Positions 46,991 to 58,512 of a DNA stretch of 64,000 nucleotides are shown one piece after another (positions within the stretch are counted from its first letter, which is position 1; each line of letters begins with the position of its first letter). Under the pieces are notes generated by a model, which made no database searches, had not been told where the DNA came from, and saw only the letters and a list, made by a program, of their open reading frames with translations. The stretch covers positions 1 through 64,000 of the forward strand of contig JBDOQK010000040.1 in NCBI GenBank assembly GCA_040437565.1. Reading direction: 5' to 3'. This DNA is from Albugo candida (taxonomy: Eukaryota; Oomycota; Peronosporomycetes; Albuginales). Made by a program: the position numbers and the translations under genes.

Positions 46991-48929
46991 TGCGCTTGAA
47001 TAATCGCTTACTTACGAGAAAAAGTGGTACGATACTGTTGGTCTTCGCGATTGAGCTGATGGAAACCCATCAACGCGAAAACATGACCCCAATCATCACA
47101 CATCATCTCTGAGAACAAATCGCTCTTCGTCACCACGCACAGTTTCAACAGATCCCACAAAAGTCGTTTGTTTAACGACAAGAATAATCATCTAAGAAAT
47201 ACCTTGAGCTAGCTCTCACACACTAAAAATCTTGTTAGCATGGTATAACGTGTCCATGCTTGAGCCATCGATGATGACAATACACAGCGCATTCCTGATT
47301 TTATCTGTTGGGCGAACGGCATATCTATGCAATGCGACAAAATGTACATACTTGACGCCACACTATGATATCTTAAGCTATCCATTAGAGTTGCTCTCCA
47401 AATCAGTCTTTCTGCTGCAGTAACGCGACTGTGAAGATTTTTCTCGTTGAATTGCGCTGAGAGCATCATTGAGTAGAAGAAAATTTAAAGCGTTTTTTTA
47501 ACAGCGACTCATTATTGCTGAATTCGTCGGTGAGATGCACAGTGTATTGCCGTTTCCAGTGCGTTAAAGCGATAATCTAGCAATGTTTGCATATCAGTTT
47601 GGAACATAGGGTTGAAATTCAATGCAAGTCCACATTGCCGGCAAAAGTAAATACTCGTTCTGAGTGAGCGGCGATGGCTGTGCACATTTGTGTGTCATCT
47701 TACAGCTTTTTCGCGATCAAACCCTGATAATGTACTTTGGTAAGAGCTTGGTACTTGGAGCCCTCCAGATGAAGCCGGTTACATATGCGTTGAGAGATTA
47801 ACAGGCTTCGTTTTTTGCGTCAGGGGGCCAATACACTGACAATCGGGCTTCATTGCGAGGATGTGAGCTCCGTTATGAATTTGAGATTGGACCAGAAGAA
47901 AAACCTATGCTTACTGAGCTTTCTTTCTGAGTACTGATTCAGAACTGATCTGACGAAATGCGAGCTTGCAAGAATTCACAACAGTATAAACGACAGGAAG
48001 GCGAGTAAATCGATATAAATATGCGATGATATCACGACCTGCATAGTACAGCGGCCATTTATTCATTGTGACTAAGATAAGATCCTGTCGAGCTTCGTTT
48101 TTTGGTGCAGCAAATGCGTTCTTCAGACACTGAGCCAGTGAAACATTATACATGATGAATAAAGCCATATAGGTGAGGAATCAGCTCTTTGAAAAGAACA
48201 GGATCTACTGATTACTTCTACTTTCAATAGAGTTGGATGCCGAGCCAGGAATCTGATGCGGTATATGAAAAGTGCTCCACCGTGACAATATGTGAGGGCT
48301 ATGGAAGTGATGGAAAAGCGTCAACCAATATGATCCCTCCAGCTATTTCTATCAAAGCGATTAAAAAGGTGAGCGATGGAAAGCGCATACGACTCCAAAA
48401 ATATTGAACTTCAGCTCAGAAAATTTTTGGATTTACATCTCCGTTCATCGGTTCCCATTGAGTTTGCAAGCCAAAAGTCCCTGCGAAGCCCGCGATCATG
48501 AGCTCATCAAACTTGTTAACATTATCGGTGGCGCCGCTGGATACTTGAAGAAGGATTTCCAGCTCTGTCGCGAGGTTTGAAGGGTGCACTGCATGATAGG
48601 GTTCCCATGCGAAGAATGGATTATTCCATCAACGGATCACCGACTGCATAATCAATGGAAAGTAGGCGTCATCGCTAATCACTATAAATAGTGACAACTC
48701 AGGTCGAAAATGTCAACGTGGGAGCGAGTTAGGAGAGAGAAGAACATATCTCTCACTTTGACGATAGAGGTGTTTCGAATCTTCTGGTCTTGTCGCAGCT
48801 GTACATAAATAAAGGGGTCAAAATGAAACCCGGATTCAATACGAGTTAATGTGACACCCACAACATCGTTTCCCTATACATTTATGGGGGAGATGCGTTC
48901 GGAACGCTTTTACTTCCATTGATTGCATC
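46991..48929. other. No gene confidently recognised
   Basis: The 85-codon minus-strand frames at 47,209-47,469 and 47,911-48,168 have protein-like composition but no recognised family. Further decayed host or repeat sequence is likely. Confidence 0.4.
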
Positions 48930-50330
48930 ATTACCACAACTCTTTAAGTGGCTGGTAGTGGATCCGATTAATATGCTTGTCACTTGGATTGCGGTGCAAT
49001 TGTAGCGTCCAATCGGTAGGTACCATTGCTTCATCAAATATTATGGATGTTTGCTCGTGAGCACCAATAACCGGACGATATCTCAAGCAGACATAATACC
49101 ATTGGCTTCCAGCGAGCCCGTATTTTTTAAATGAGGTCGATGCATACACACGACGTTGAACGGAATTTGAGACCGTCGACAAAGGCAAATCTTATGCGAG
49201 CTAATTGCATTGCAGAATTGCATCAGCGTTCCGGGCTCCTTTACTAAGAAGCACGTATGCAAATGACTACCTTGACCGGATGTATAGTTGCCGTACGATT
49301 TATCTGGGTATTGTTGCAAGTAAGGAATATGGAATAATTGTATTTGAATCGAACGAATAAGAANNNNNNNNNNNNNNNNNNNNNNNNNNNNNNNNNNNNN
49401 NNNNNNNNNNNNNNNNNNNNNNNNNNNNNNNNNNNNNNNNNNNNNNNNNNNNNNNNNNNNNNNCCAATCGGTAGGTACCATTGCTTCATCAAATATTATG
49501 GATGTTTGCTCGTGAGCACCAATAACCGGACGATATCTCAAGCAGACATAATACCATTGGCTTCCAGCGAGCCCGTATTTTTTAAATGAGGTCGATGCAT
49601 ACACACGACGTTGAACGGAATTTGAGACCGTCGACAAAGGCAAATCTTATGCGAGCTAATTGCATTGCAGAATTGCATCAGCGTTCCGGGCTCCTTTACT
49701 AAGAAGCACGTATGCAAATGACTACCTTGACCGGATGTATAGTTGCCGTACGATTTATCTGGGTATTGTTGCAAGTAAGGAATATGGAATAATTGTATTT
49801 GAATCGAACGAATAAGAATGACTGTTCTTGGACCCGCCTGCAATTCCATGACCGTCACCCATACCCACAAAACGGGTACGAAAATTGTGCAGGGAGAATA
49901 GTGAGCTCATTGCTAAATACTTCATGCCATATATAAAATGAGCTTGGTGATCGTCTCGATTGCTTCGAATACAGCGTACGTTTCTCAGTGTTTCCATCGC
50001 AACATGCGCTGTCATTGACGCAAATAACTAGATATATAATTCTTGTCATTGGCTCTAACTAGTTCGTATGTTCCCTCCCCAATATTTGAAACAATCTTTC
50101 TCGGAAATCAGTGGGAAGCCCAGGGAACGATATTCCAGACGCTATCTTTTGTATACTGACTCCGACATCACCACCCACAGCCTAGCGCATAACCGCGGGA
50201 TTTGAAACTTGAAACTGATCGTTTAAGAAGCCTTAGGAACTTCTATCCCAGCATCAAATTGGACCAAAGCGCAATACACGCTGAAAGCACGCATCGATGA
50301 AATAATGGATGAATAGCAAGCCTCGAAGTA
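48930..50330 (-). mobile_element. Decayed LINE-related repeat (minus strand), with a gap
   Basis: The sequence aligns with 32,200-32,930, sharing gggaacgatattccag, gagaatagt and accaaagcg blocks, and weakly with 59,150-59,200 of the RT-bearing LINE (tgcaattccat against tgcatttccat, then acccatac against acccgtag). No RT motif is visible. The assignment to the LINE family is therefore indirect. Confidence 0.4.
49009..49818. repeat. Gap 49,364-49,463 with 355-bp identical flanks (assembly overlap)
   Basis: Bases 49,009-49,363 equal 49,464-49,818. This is an artificial duplication inside the LINE-related repeat. Confidence 0.9.
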
Positions 50331-51680
50331 GGAATTCTAATGATTTGCCCCACAAAACCATTCAGTCGTCTTTTTGCACACATTTAGGTGAATTTGGTGC
50401 GGTACCAAACCCATTGGTCGATTCCTCTTGTGCTGGTAGCACTTCTCTGATAATTATGGGCGCAGGGAAACCCGATCAATTGGTAACACAATTTTTTCTT
50501 CCTTGACAGAAGTCATCGACACACATGTAAATTGGAACGACATTGTGTTATTATCAGCGTTCGTGGACGGGCTTAGATGGACTCCGATGCAAATCAAGAG
50601 GTGCAGCATGGAGAACCGTGGAATGGGTACAATTTGATGTCAAAGCTACAATCAATTGAGGGATCAGGTGATTGTTCTTGAATATAACCATTCCATCAAA
50701 AAAAACTTGTTTTTTGTATGTGTGAGGAGTGCAATCATCATTTTGTTTATGTAGTTTCGACAGAAAAGAGCTTCACACTACTATGGTCTATCATATTTAT
50801 TTTCAACGTAATTTTACAAATACGATCCTCTCACAACTTCTACGACACCACAGGTTGATTGCGGCTGTAATCAAGGAATGATTTTGTTGTTGCGATCGGA
50901 TACGCTTTCTGGATACTTTCCTACTGGTTCACTGTTCTGTGGAGGAGGCAAGTAGAGACATCAAGCGAGCAAATACGCTCTGAACCGTGGAGACAAATTA
51001 CTGTCTTACAATAAGCTCGCGCAAATGCCTACAGCGATAATGATCATTTCATGTGAGTATGGTTGCTCGAGCTATTATAAAAATCACCTATAAAAGTTGT
51101 TTGCACACATTTTGCACAGAAGGTTTAGCACTTCCCACTGACTAATACGGGTTCTGAGAAAGTTTCAAAGAAGCAATTCTCTAGGAGATAGTCATGAATG
51201 TACATCATACTTGCAAAAAATCCAGTGATAGTAAGTATAGAATGTGACGAGTTCAATTTCATACAGTATACGCTTGTCAGAGTTATGACGCATGAGAGCC
51301 TACTCCGGTCGTTCTCTCCCAAATTAAATTTAAGACTTCATAAAAGGACCATGATATAAAAACTTTCCGGCTGAAACTTTAACATAGTCAGATGGTCGCA
51401 TGGTCTTTGTGAAGGTCATAACAAAATGTAGTGTGACGAAATCCCCTCATGATTCAGCTACCGAGTGCTAGAAAATAGTAGTGAGATTGAGAAGCTTAGC
51501 CTTGTATGAGGCGGAGAGCTTCGTCTTCTATCAGTGCGTTTTGAAAGTGATGATGACACAGCCTGATTTGATAAAGTCTGGAGTTCTCATGCATCAGCGT
51601 AATGTATCACAAAATAGACAAAAGCGAGAAAGCATCAGATCGGTCCTCTTTTTAACAGCAAAATTCTGTCTGTATGAATA
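50331..51680. other. No gene recognised
   Basis: The longest frame is 76 codons (51,481-51,711 plus). No domain or repeat match is seen. Confidence 0.45.
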
Positions 51681-52990
51681 CATTCTGCGCATACCGAGTA
51701 TATACCGGTAATATTACTTGATTATTTAGTACCGAGACGTATACCAATNNNNNNNNNNNNNNNNNNNNNNNNNNNNNNNNNNNNNNNNNNNNNNNNNNNN
51801 NNNNNNNNNNNNNNNNNNNNNNNNNNNNNNNNNNNNNNNNNNNNNNNNTGATTATTTAGTACCGAGACGTATACCAATACGGTAACATGATGTAAATTGG
51901 CCGGGTGGCAATGATGCGTGTGAATCATATCAAATGCGCTGCGTAAGCGAAGTGTATATGGACATCAGAAACCGACACGTGATGGCTTATTCTTGTTTTG
52001 TTAGTCGTCAAAAGGGAAAGAGATTGTGTAATGACCTACCGACAATTCAACGTCCAATGCAGCGCGTGCTTGCAGCAGCTCGCCCAGTTTCATGTCGTCA
52101 AGCTATCGATTGAAATACTGCGCGATTCCCTTCAAAAAACACACTTGATCTTGTGACAGAGTATGCAAGCTGACAAGACTGATACCCAAACTATTTACAA
52201 TTCCCATCCCTCACAATTTGCAAATTACATGAGTAGCTAGGTTGGATGGACTACATCACCGACATAAGTGTTCCCAATTCTGCGAACATAGTGAAGCTGT
52301 CAAGTTTCGTAGAGCAACTTGACTTGAAAGACATCACCACAATTACTCCACGGCTCAGCAAAATCAAATGTATCATCAAGTCATGCTCACTCACATACGC
52401 CATTCAATCTCCCCACGATACCATCTGACTGACCTCTATACATTTATAACCGCGCGAATCTTTTCAACTTGGCTACTTTATTACAGCTATTACCGACAGC
52501 TTCAATTTGCTTTTGGCAATTGGAATGCCACATCGCTCGATATTGCATTATGCATATACTGATTTGCATATAGCAGCTCTCTACGTGTCTCCATATCCCG
52601 TCATATGTCTCATCGAGTGGATCCATCATCTTCCCACCGCAAATATAATCTTTGACGCAATACAGACTTGAAACAATCTCTTCGACTGTTATATCACAGA
52701 ATCAGACGTAGCAATTGCCAAAGTTGAAAGTCCTCGTCTTTCTCAGAAACATTTGCTTCCCAAAATACGGCTTTATGAATCGCCATCCGGTAGCAGTAAC
52801 ACTTTCAACATTTTGTGGAATGGGCGCATGCTATCCGTTTCTTGATGAAAAATCACCAAATGGGCACCTCCCTCTGCAGCTATAGAATTTACTTACATGA
52901 AGGACGTGAAATTCACGCTTTAAGTCGGATACGTTAAATTACAAGCTGAAAACGTTATGACGTTATGATGGGCCTTGAACCCAATTTCAC
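51681..52990. repeat. Unclassified dispersed repeat, family R2, copy 3
   Basis: taccgagtatataccggtaa near 51,691, ccaatgcagcgcgtgcttgc near 52,053-52,072 and tttataaccgcgcgaatctttt near 52,442-52,463 match copies 1 and 2 in the same order. The copy is interrupted by a gap. The family is unknown. Confidence 0.55.
51719..51878. repeat. Gap 51,749-51,848 with 30-bp identical flanks (assembly overlap)
   Basis: Bases 51,719-51,748 equal 51,849-51,878. This is the shortest of the overlap artefacts. Confidence 0.8.
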
Positions 52991-53463
52991 GTCCGGTAAA
53001 TTAGTGAAGAGGAAATAGCCTCACGCAAAGCCAATCATATCAATACGAGTGCATGTAATCCGTAACAATGCTCGCAAATCGCACATGTTACAAGTACCAA
53101 GCGCCGATAATCAAACGGTGACGCTTTTCTTGAATGAATGAAAATGCGTTTCCTAGCTGTAATGGAATGCGACCGTTGAATGAGCATGTGGTGTGTATTC
53201 AATGCGCATGGCTAAACTCACGTGAGTGGTAACAACGATGGAATGTCCAGAGCTCGACATATAATTCATACGTGTGAATGGAAAGAGTGTTTTTCTCGAA
53301 TGGCAGAAATTTCTTGAAGGTAGTCGAACTACTCTTTTGAGCCAGAAATAATCGTGGTCAAACATGGTAAGAAGACGCCCTTGAGACAATCACAGTCTTT
53401 CACTTTATTAAAATTCAATGACTACTTTTTATGAATATTGAAAACGTGCTGTAGACCCAATAC

Positions 53464-54432
53464 TCAACTCGACTCTGCCTCAAACCTGCTTCTGCACCAT
53501 TTCACCAAATAAACATACGCTTGTTCCGATTCAGGTTCTTCAAATCGATAGTGATATATTCCATCAAACACTTTCGAGTCTTTATTCGTTTCCTCAAGCC
53601 GCTTATGGAAAGCTTCCCTGGATGAGACACTGACCACCAGATCATCAGAGCCAATCATACTCAAAAGGGGCAACTGTCTAAGCGTACTTTGCGTGTGTTT
53701 AATATATTTTTTTTCAACCTGAGCATCACACATTCGCGTCGTAAGTTTCTTCATCATCATCAGCGGATCCTTATTGAAGTCTTCATTTAGGGATTTATTC
53801 CTCGAAAGGCACTCATGAGGGACCGCTGAGACAACTCTTTTGCGAGAAATGAGGATCGATAAGATCGAAGCAAATGCCGCTTGCAAGCGCAGCGCTGGCG
53901 TCCGTTCCACACATACAGCCGGTGCCACCAACAATGCTGCATGGAACGTGTGTACACCTGATTGTAACGTGTTTGAAGCCAGTAATGTTTCGATATCTCC
54001 ATGTAAATGAGAGGGAACTTTGACTCGTTGAGGCCGTATGAGCGCAAAATGTCCTTTTGAGTGTGTGAACGAAGAAATTTAGTGTCGTCCACAAAATATT
54101 CCAACTTTCGAGCATGAGCTCGATTCATGGCTCATCGTTCCCACTCTGGTCGTGGCCAATCGCAACGTACGCAGCTAAAGCAAAGCCGCACGCAGTTACC
54201 GCTTGACAATCGGAAGTAGCGGCCACTGTGATCTCCTACGCCGTGCACATTTACGATAGTCGAGCGAATAGTGGACTGTTCTGGGAACACAGTTTGATAG
54301 AATGAAAACTGGTTCCGAGAGTCGGTGATCGTTCTCAATTGCGTCTCTTTGAATTTGACGAGGCTCGAGGAGTCGTTGTCCTGGCGGATATTGAATTTTA
54401 GACGAATCCGAAATGTGAGTAATTACAACCAA
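53464..54432 (-). pseudogene. Monoglyceride-lipase-like alpha/beta hydrolase, decayed
   Basis: Near the start is VNVHGVGDHSGRYF, the HGxGDHSGRY oxyanion/first-loop signature of monoacylglycerol lipases (Hydrolase_4). Further on come LLVAPAVC (usual LSAPAL), SLNEDFNKDPLM (usual DPLV), then LPLLSMIGSDDLVVS (usual PLLIxHGxxDxIV) with the acid residue region, and VFDGIYHYRFEEPE (usual LYDGxYHExxxE), which carries the catalytic His. The nucleophile elbow GHSMGG is not readable. The pieces lie in more than one frame, with the last open from 53,934 to 53,464. The family releases fatty acids from monoglycerides or related esters. As assembled the gene is broken; a single error-prone region around 53,950-54,180 could also explain the loss. 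Confidence 0.65.
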
Positions 54433-54666
54433 TCGACGGCATCATGGATTCAAACGTGTTATGAAACCTTTCTGTCATAAAAATTTGTCTAGATATGAAA
54501 TTTATTTCGAGTTGGTAGGAACGACTTTTACGTCATCGAGCCTCAAAACCGATACACAACGATACTCAAATACTATCTAAATGGTAATACTTGAAGTCGT
54601 ACCTCAAAATACCGATTTCATGACATGCGGTTACTGGTCGTCTGATGCACGTAACCCAAAAGGCGA

Positions 54667-55479
54667 TTACAACACCTCATTCCGGAGAGGGAATCCAATT
54701 TTGTAGTAATCTTTGAAAATTTGAACATTAAAAGCGCTCAGAAACGTTCGACCCAATCTCCATTCCTCATCCTCGTGAAATGTAATCGGACGGACGTTAA
54801 AAGTATAACCGGAAGAAGACTTGCCGAACAACCCATATGAGAGAGTGATTGGTGGACCACCAAGAAGCGAAAGTTTCAACTCGCCCTTTTCGTTGAGAAT
54901 CTTCTCGATCAGATTCGTATATCGTACCGGAATCATCATTTCGGCGTCATCCAAATTAATCGTGAGAGGAGAGAAAGGCGATATTGTCGTTGTCCCCACA
55001 CTGACTCTCCGCAATTGCAACATCCCATTTTTAAGCAAATATTTATCATCTGAAACACCTTTTAATAATGGTAGCAAGCACATGTCTTGGTTGATGCTGA
55101 GATGCCTCTTGCTCAAGTCGATACAAACATTTGTCACAGTCGCTTGCTTATTGAGCAAGTTTGGAATGTTGATTACAATATGACGCTTACTGTCTTCAAT
55201 AGAAGCTTCTTGTATTGGTTCTTTACGTTCAGCTAATTCCAAAATGTGAGAGAGACGCTTCTGAGACTTTCTACCGTGTAACCAATTGTAAAGAGTGTCT
55301 TTAAAGGATCTTTTGTGAATTTTGGTGGTAAACTGCACTGAATAGATAATGCTTTTGCCGTTAATTCGACATTTAACTGCGGCGCCATGCTGATCAAGAT
55401 TTTCTTGTAGCACGAGTTTTCCTTGTATGATTATAACCGAACACAATAGAATTGCAAGTCGGGGTAACATTGCACGCAT
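54667..55479 (-). CDS. Secreted pepsin-fold-like protein lacking recognisable catalytic motifs (270 aa)
   Basis: The frame opens upstream at 55,644, but the signal peptide (MLPRLAILLCSVIIIQG) starts at 55,470-55,479, so I place the start at 55,479. The C-terminus, EWRLGRTFLSAFNVQIF then YYKIGF, follows the last strand-helix-strand of pepsin-like aspartic proteases (usual WxLGDxFLRxxYxVFDxxxxxIGFA). Before it, LQLRRVSVGTTTISPF then LTINLDDAEMMIPV lies where the second catalytic loop (DTGTS or DSGTT before a P) would be, but DTG is absent. The N-terminal loop (INGKSIIYSVQFTTK) also lacks DTGS. The frame is intact and ends in TAA. It is shorter than active pepsins (over 320 aa). It may be an inactive secreted relative; the assignment rests on pattern similarity only. 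Confidence 0.6.
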   Translation of the reverse strand: MRAMLPRLAILLCSVIIIQGKLVLQENLDQHGAAVKCRINGKSIIYSVQFTTKIHKRSFKDTLYNWLHGRKSQKRLSHILELAERKEPIQEASIEDSKRHIVINIPNLLNKQATVTNVCIDLSKRHLSINQDMCLLPLLKGVSDDKYLLKNGMLQLRRVSVGTTTISPFSPLTINLDDAEMMIPVRYTNLIEKILNEKGELKLSLLGGPPITLSYGLFGKSSSGYTFNVRPITFHEDEEWRLGRTFLSAFNVQIFKDYYKIGFPLRNEVL

Positions 55480-56401
55480 CCGATATTCAACTCCTAATTT
55501 GACAACTGATTGTTGATTAGGTAGAATCTTGCAAGACATGTGCCAAGTGAACTTCTCCGGTGCTGTTCGACGTTGCATTGGCTCACTTGACAGATGTACT
55601 ATCAAACCGGCTGTTACGGAGCAAATTGTCAGACGACATTCCATTCAATTAAAAGCACGTTCTTGTAAACAACGCGCATCAATTCAGCTGCTTTGTTTAT
55701 CATATGGCAGTACATGGAACGACGGGAAGAACGATTTGCTCCAATCACAACAATCATTTCTGTGGATATCCTACTCGCAAATTAGTAATTTTGACGTCGT
55801 CGTGGTCGCATCACATTTGTAAAGGGCAATTTACATTCGGACGACATAAACACCACACACAACTATGATATGTTTCTGACTGCGAAGCAATCACATGAGA
55901 CATAACGCTATACAATATCAAAATACTTCAGCAAAGCATATAATCATAGCAAAGTATGATGCAATAAAAAGTATAATACAAGGGAAAGGACTATACTAGT
56001 AATATATGATGAAAATGGCCGGTCGATGGAGAATGCGTTTTTCGCGCCAAATATAAAGCCTCAAATCAATTGAACGAAAGCCAGGTACGAATGCCAGAAA
56101 ACGTGATCAAATATCAGGAAGAAAAGATCCATTCCATCGATACATTGCCCAGGAATCATGAAATCCTTACCAGCAACCCAAAACGTCGACCTGGGAACTG
56201 ATCTGCGAATATGACATCCATTGCCCATCGATTTCAATCCGAATGCTCTATAAACGATTTTTTATGTACTACCATTTGATCAACCAAAAGATTCGATCAC
56301 ATGCCGAATAATTGTCGGACCTTAATGGAGGCTTATGGTATACAAAATCTTAACGGTTGCGACGTTATTTGCAGTACACGACTGCTGCGCAGAAAGAGTG
56401 A
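55480..56401. other. Intergenic, no gene recognised
   Basis: AT-rich sequence between the pepsin-like gene and the Mutator-like element. No repeat or coding signal is seen. Confidence 0.5.
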
Positions 56402-56409
56402 TATATTTA
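56402..56409. repeat. Target-site duplication of the Mutator-like element, left
   Basis: tatattta here matches tatattta at 58,395-58,402, immediately outside the two TIRs. Confidence 0.75.
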
Positions 56410-56592
56410 GGAAATCGTTATTCAACACTCACCTTTTCTATAATCAGCGCTCAGCCTCCACTAATCCATAGATTAGTGGCCTTTATTTGGTTAAAATAAG
56501 TATGGCAGAATATAAAAGTGAAATTACGGGAATCGTTATTCAGCCCCGACCCTCCATAAAGTAATGGCAATTGTAGCCTCTGATTGGTCTGA
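56410..56592 (+). repeat. Left TIR of the Mutator-like element
   Basis: It pairs with 58,211-58,394. It includes the inner motif gggaatcgttattcagc at 56,528 and ends ctgattggtctga. Confidence 0.8.
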
Positions 56593-56806
56593 ACAGATGC
56601 AACGGAAAAAAAAATGGGTATTGATATCCTGACAGCTTTTTTTGAATTGCCTAGTTAAATTATTACTCTCACAAGTTTTTCTTTTTTGCAAAATACATAC
56701 ACGATTTTACATTTCTAACTAGTTACATCCATGCACACCCTCCATTGTTGCTCCAGCAGCTCCAATCGAGAATTATTTGTGATTGGCTAATACACAGAAC
56801 GTTTCA

Positions 56807-57358
56807 TCTGTGATAGGCTATTACTTCTGACAATGTCCATTTGACACATAGCATTTGAGCATCGGACACAGGGAAATGCAGGTGCAGCAATTGCGGGAAA
56901 TCGGCCATAACAAGCGGTCTTGCGGAATTTCTGTTACAAGGTTGGATTTAGATCAAGCTTTAGCAAAAAATTAGAAATTTTTTCTTCACATAACTATTTC
57001 TTAACACATTTTACTTTCGGCCGTTAGTGTATNNNNNNNNNNNNNNNNNNNNNNNNNNNNNNNNNNNNNNNNNNNNNNNNNNNNNNNNNNNNNNNNNNNN
57101 NNNNNNNNNNNNNNNNNNNNNNNNNNNNNNNNTCTGTGATAGGCTATTACTTCTGACAATGTCCATTTGACACATAGCATTTGAGCATCGGACACAGGGA
57201 AATGCAGGTGCAGCAATTGCGGGAAATCGGCCATAACAAGCGGTCTTGCGGAATTTCTGTTACAAGGTTGGATTTAGATCAAGCTTTAGCAAAAAATTAG
57301 AAATTTTTTCTTCACATAACTATTTCTTAACACATTTTACTTTCGGCCGTTAGTGTAT
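56807..57358. repeat. Gap 57,033-57,132 with 226-bp identical flanks (assembly overlap)
   Basis: Bases 56,807-57,032 equal 57,133-57,358. This is an artificial duplication inside the Mutator-like element. Confidence 0.9.
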
Positions 57359-57627
57359 GATAACTTTTGCATCTTTACGACGCAATATAGCTTAACAAAC
57401 TGGCAATGAATCGTCTACTAGTGATGAGTGTTTAGCTCAATTGAAGGTATCTTTCTCTACTAGATTTAGCCTTAGACGGAAATGACTTGTATTAGTTAAA
57501 ATTGTAAACTTATTTATTTTTCAAAAAAGTTGTAGGAGTTATAATTTAAGTAGGCATGGCGTAATCTAAATTGCAGATTAATGTAATTTAAAAAAAAAGG
57601 TTGTCGGGATAAGTCACACTGTTGTCT

Positions 57628-58181
57628 CCTTCGACTTCAATTTACCTGTAGGCCTGACGACATCTACTTTGGGCTATCCTTGCACCCATGCTTTTCGTCC
57701 CCAAGTAATACCTCTGTCTGCTTATAATTTTAATCAGCATTGGTGACTGGTACAGCCAATTCCGGTTCATATTGAGAGGGAAACCATGCCAATTGGCCTC
57801 GAGATAGCATTGAAGAGAATAAATGATGAGTATGGGAATGCTTCGAATCATCGTGAGCGTGCGCTGCTAGACTATGTCTTGGCAGTCACAGAGACAGAAA
57901 CTCGCAATCCTGTGCAAGTGCGCACGCGTGGTAGGACATCGAGCTCAACGCAGCCACTTCCATCGAAGTTTGAGCACGTTAGCGCTGCTTTGAATGCTCC
58001 TGTGTATCGCCGAAGATGCCAAAAATGCCAAAAGACAGGTCACACTGCCAGAGCCTGCCGTCAAGAAGCAACAGCACACCAACAGCACACCAACAGCACC
58101 AGCAACACTTGCAGCAGTAGAACTACATCCAGACTTAGATTAAGTAGTAAAAACAGTGCAGAAACCGAAATATTATTTTGA
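57628..58181 (+). pseudogene. C-terminal part of a MULE transposase: SWIM-like end and zinc knuckle
   Basis: Upstream and in frame is FNLPVGLTTSTLGYPCTHAF, like the CxH half of a SWIM zinc finger (GxPCxHxx), then YNFNQHW and an in-frame TGA. From 57,786 the frame is open: ALKRINDEYGNASNHRERA, a basic Ser/Thr-rich linker, the zinc knuckle CQKCQKTGHTARAC (CX2CX4HX4C), and a Gln/His/Thr-rich tail ending at 58,181. This order is usual for MULE transposases (DDE core, SWIM, then a zinc knuckle in some). No DDE core is seen, in line with a deletion derivative. Confidence 0.65.
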
Positions 58182-58210
58182 TTTTACTGTTTTCATTTCG
58201 TTGCATTTAA

Positions 58211-58394
58211 TCAGACCAATCAGAGACCACGACTTTCAAAACTTTATGAATGGTGCGGGCTGATTAACGATTCCCGTGATTAATATTTATTTATTCTCTT
58301 ATATTTGTTTCAACCAAACGGAGGCCACAATTGCACTAATTTATGGAGGCTGACTGCTGATTACAGAAAAGGTGAGTGCTGAATTACGATTCCC
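58211..58394 (-). repeat. Right TIR of the Mutator-like element
   Basis: Inverse complement of the left TIR, with the inner motif ending at 58,275 and the outer end at 58,394, followed by the tatattta target duplication. Confidence 0.8.
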
Positions 58395-58512
58395 TATATT
58401 TATACAAAGCTTTGATTACGAGCGCTCGCTGATGAATCTGGAATTGATGTTAAGTTACATAAGGAAATGAATTAGTAGAAGTACCGGATCGTACCGCAGG
58501 AGGGTGGGGTCT

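Larger units (their letters stand above)
56410..58394 (+). mobile_element. Mutator-like element (MULE), probably a deletion derivative
   Basis: Long terminal inverted repeats (56,410-56,592 and 58,211-58,394, about 184 bp) begin ggaaatcg or gggaatcg and are flanked by an 8-bp target duplication. Each TIR contains the end motif twice: at the tip and again 118-119 bp inward (56,528; 58,275). The interior encodes only the C-terminal end of a MULE-type transposase. Excluding the gap and its 226-bp duplicate, the element is about 1.66 kb, too short for a whole transposase, so it probably depends on another copy. Insertion appears moderately old, since the TIRs differ by many substitutions. Confidence 0.75.

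Noticed and set aside
21267-58181. Recoding of TGA as an amino acid, suggested by in-frame TGA codons at 21,463, 21,693, 41,944 and near 57,735
   Set aside because: All four sit in genes or elements that show other signs of decay, other stop types interrupt similar genes, and nothing else supports recoding.
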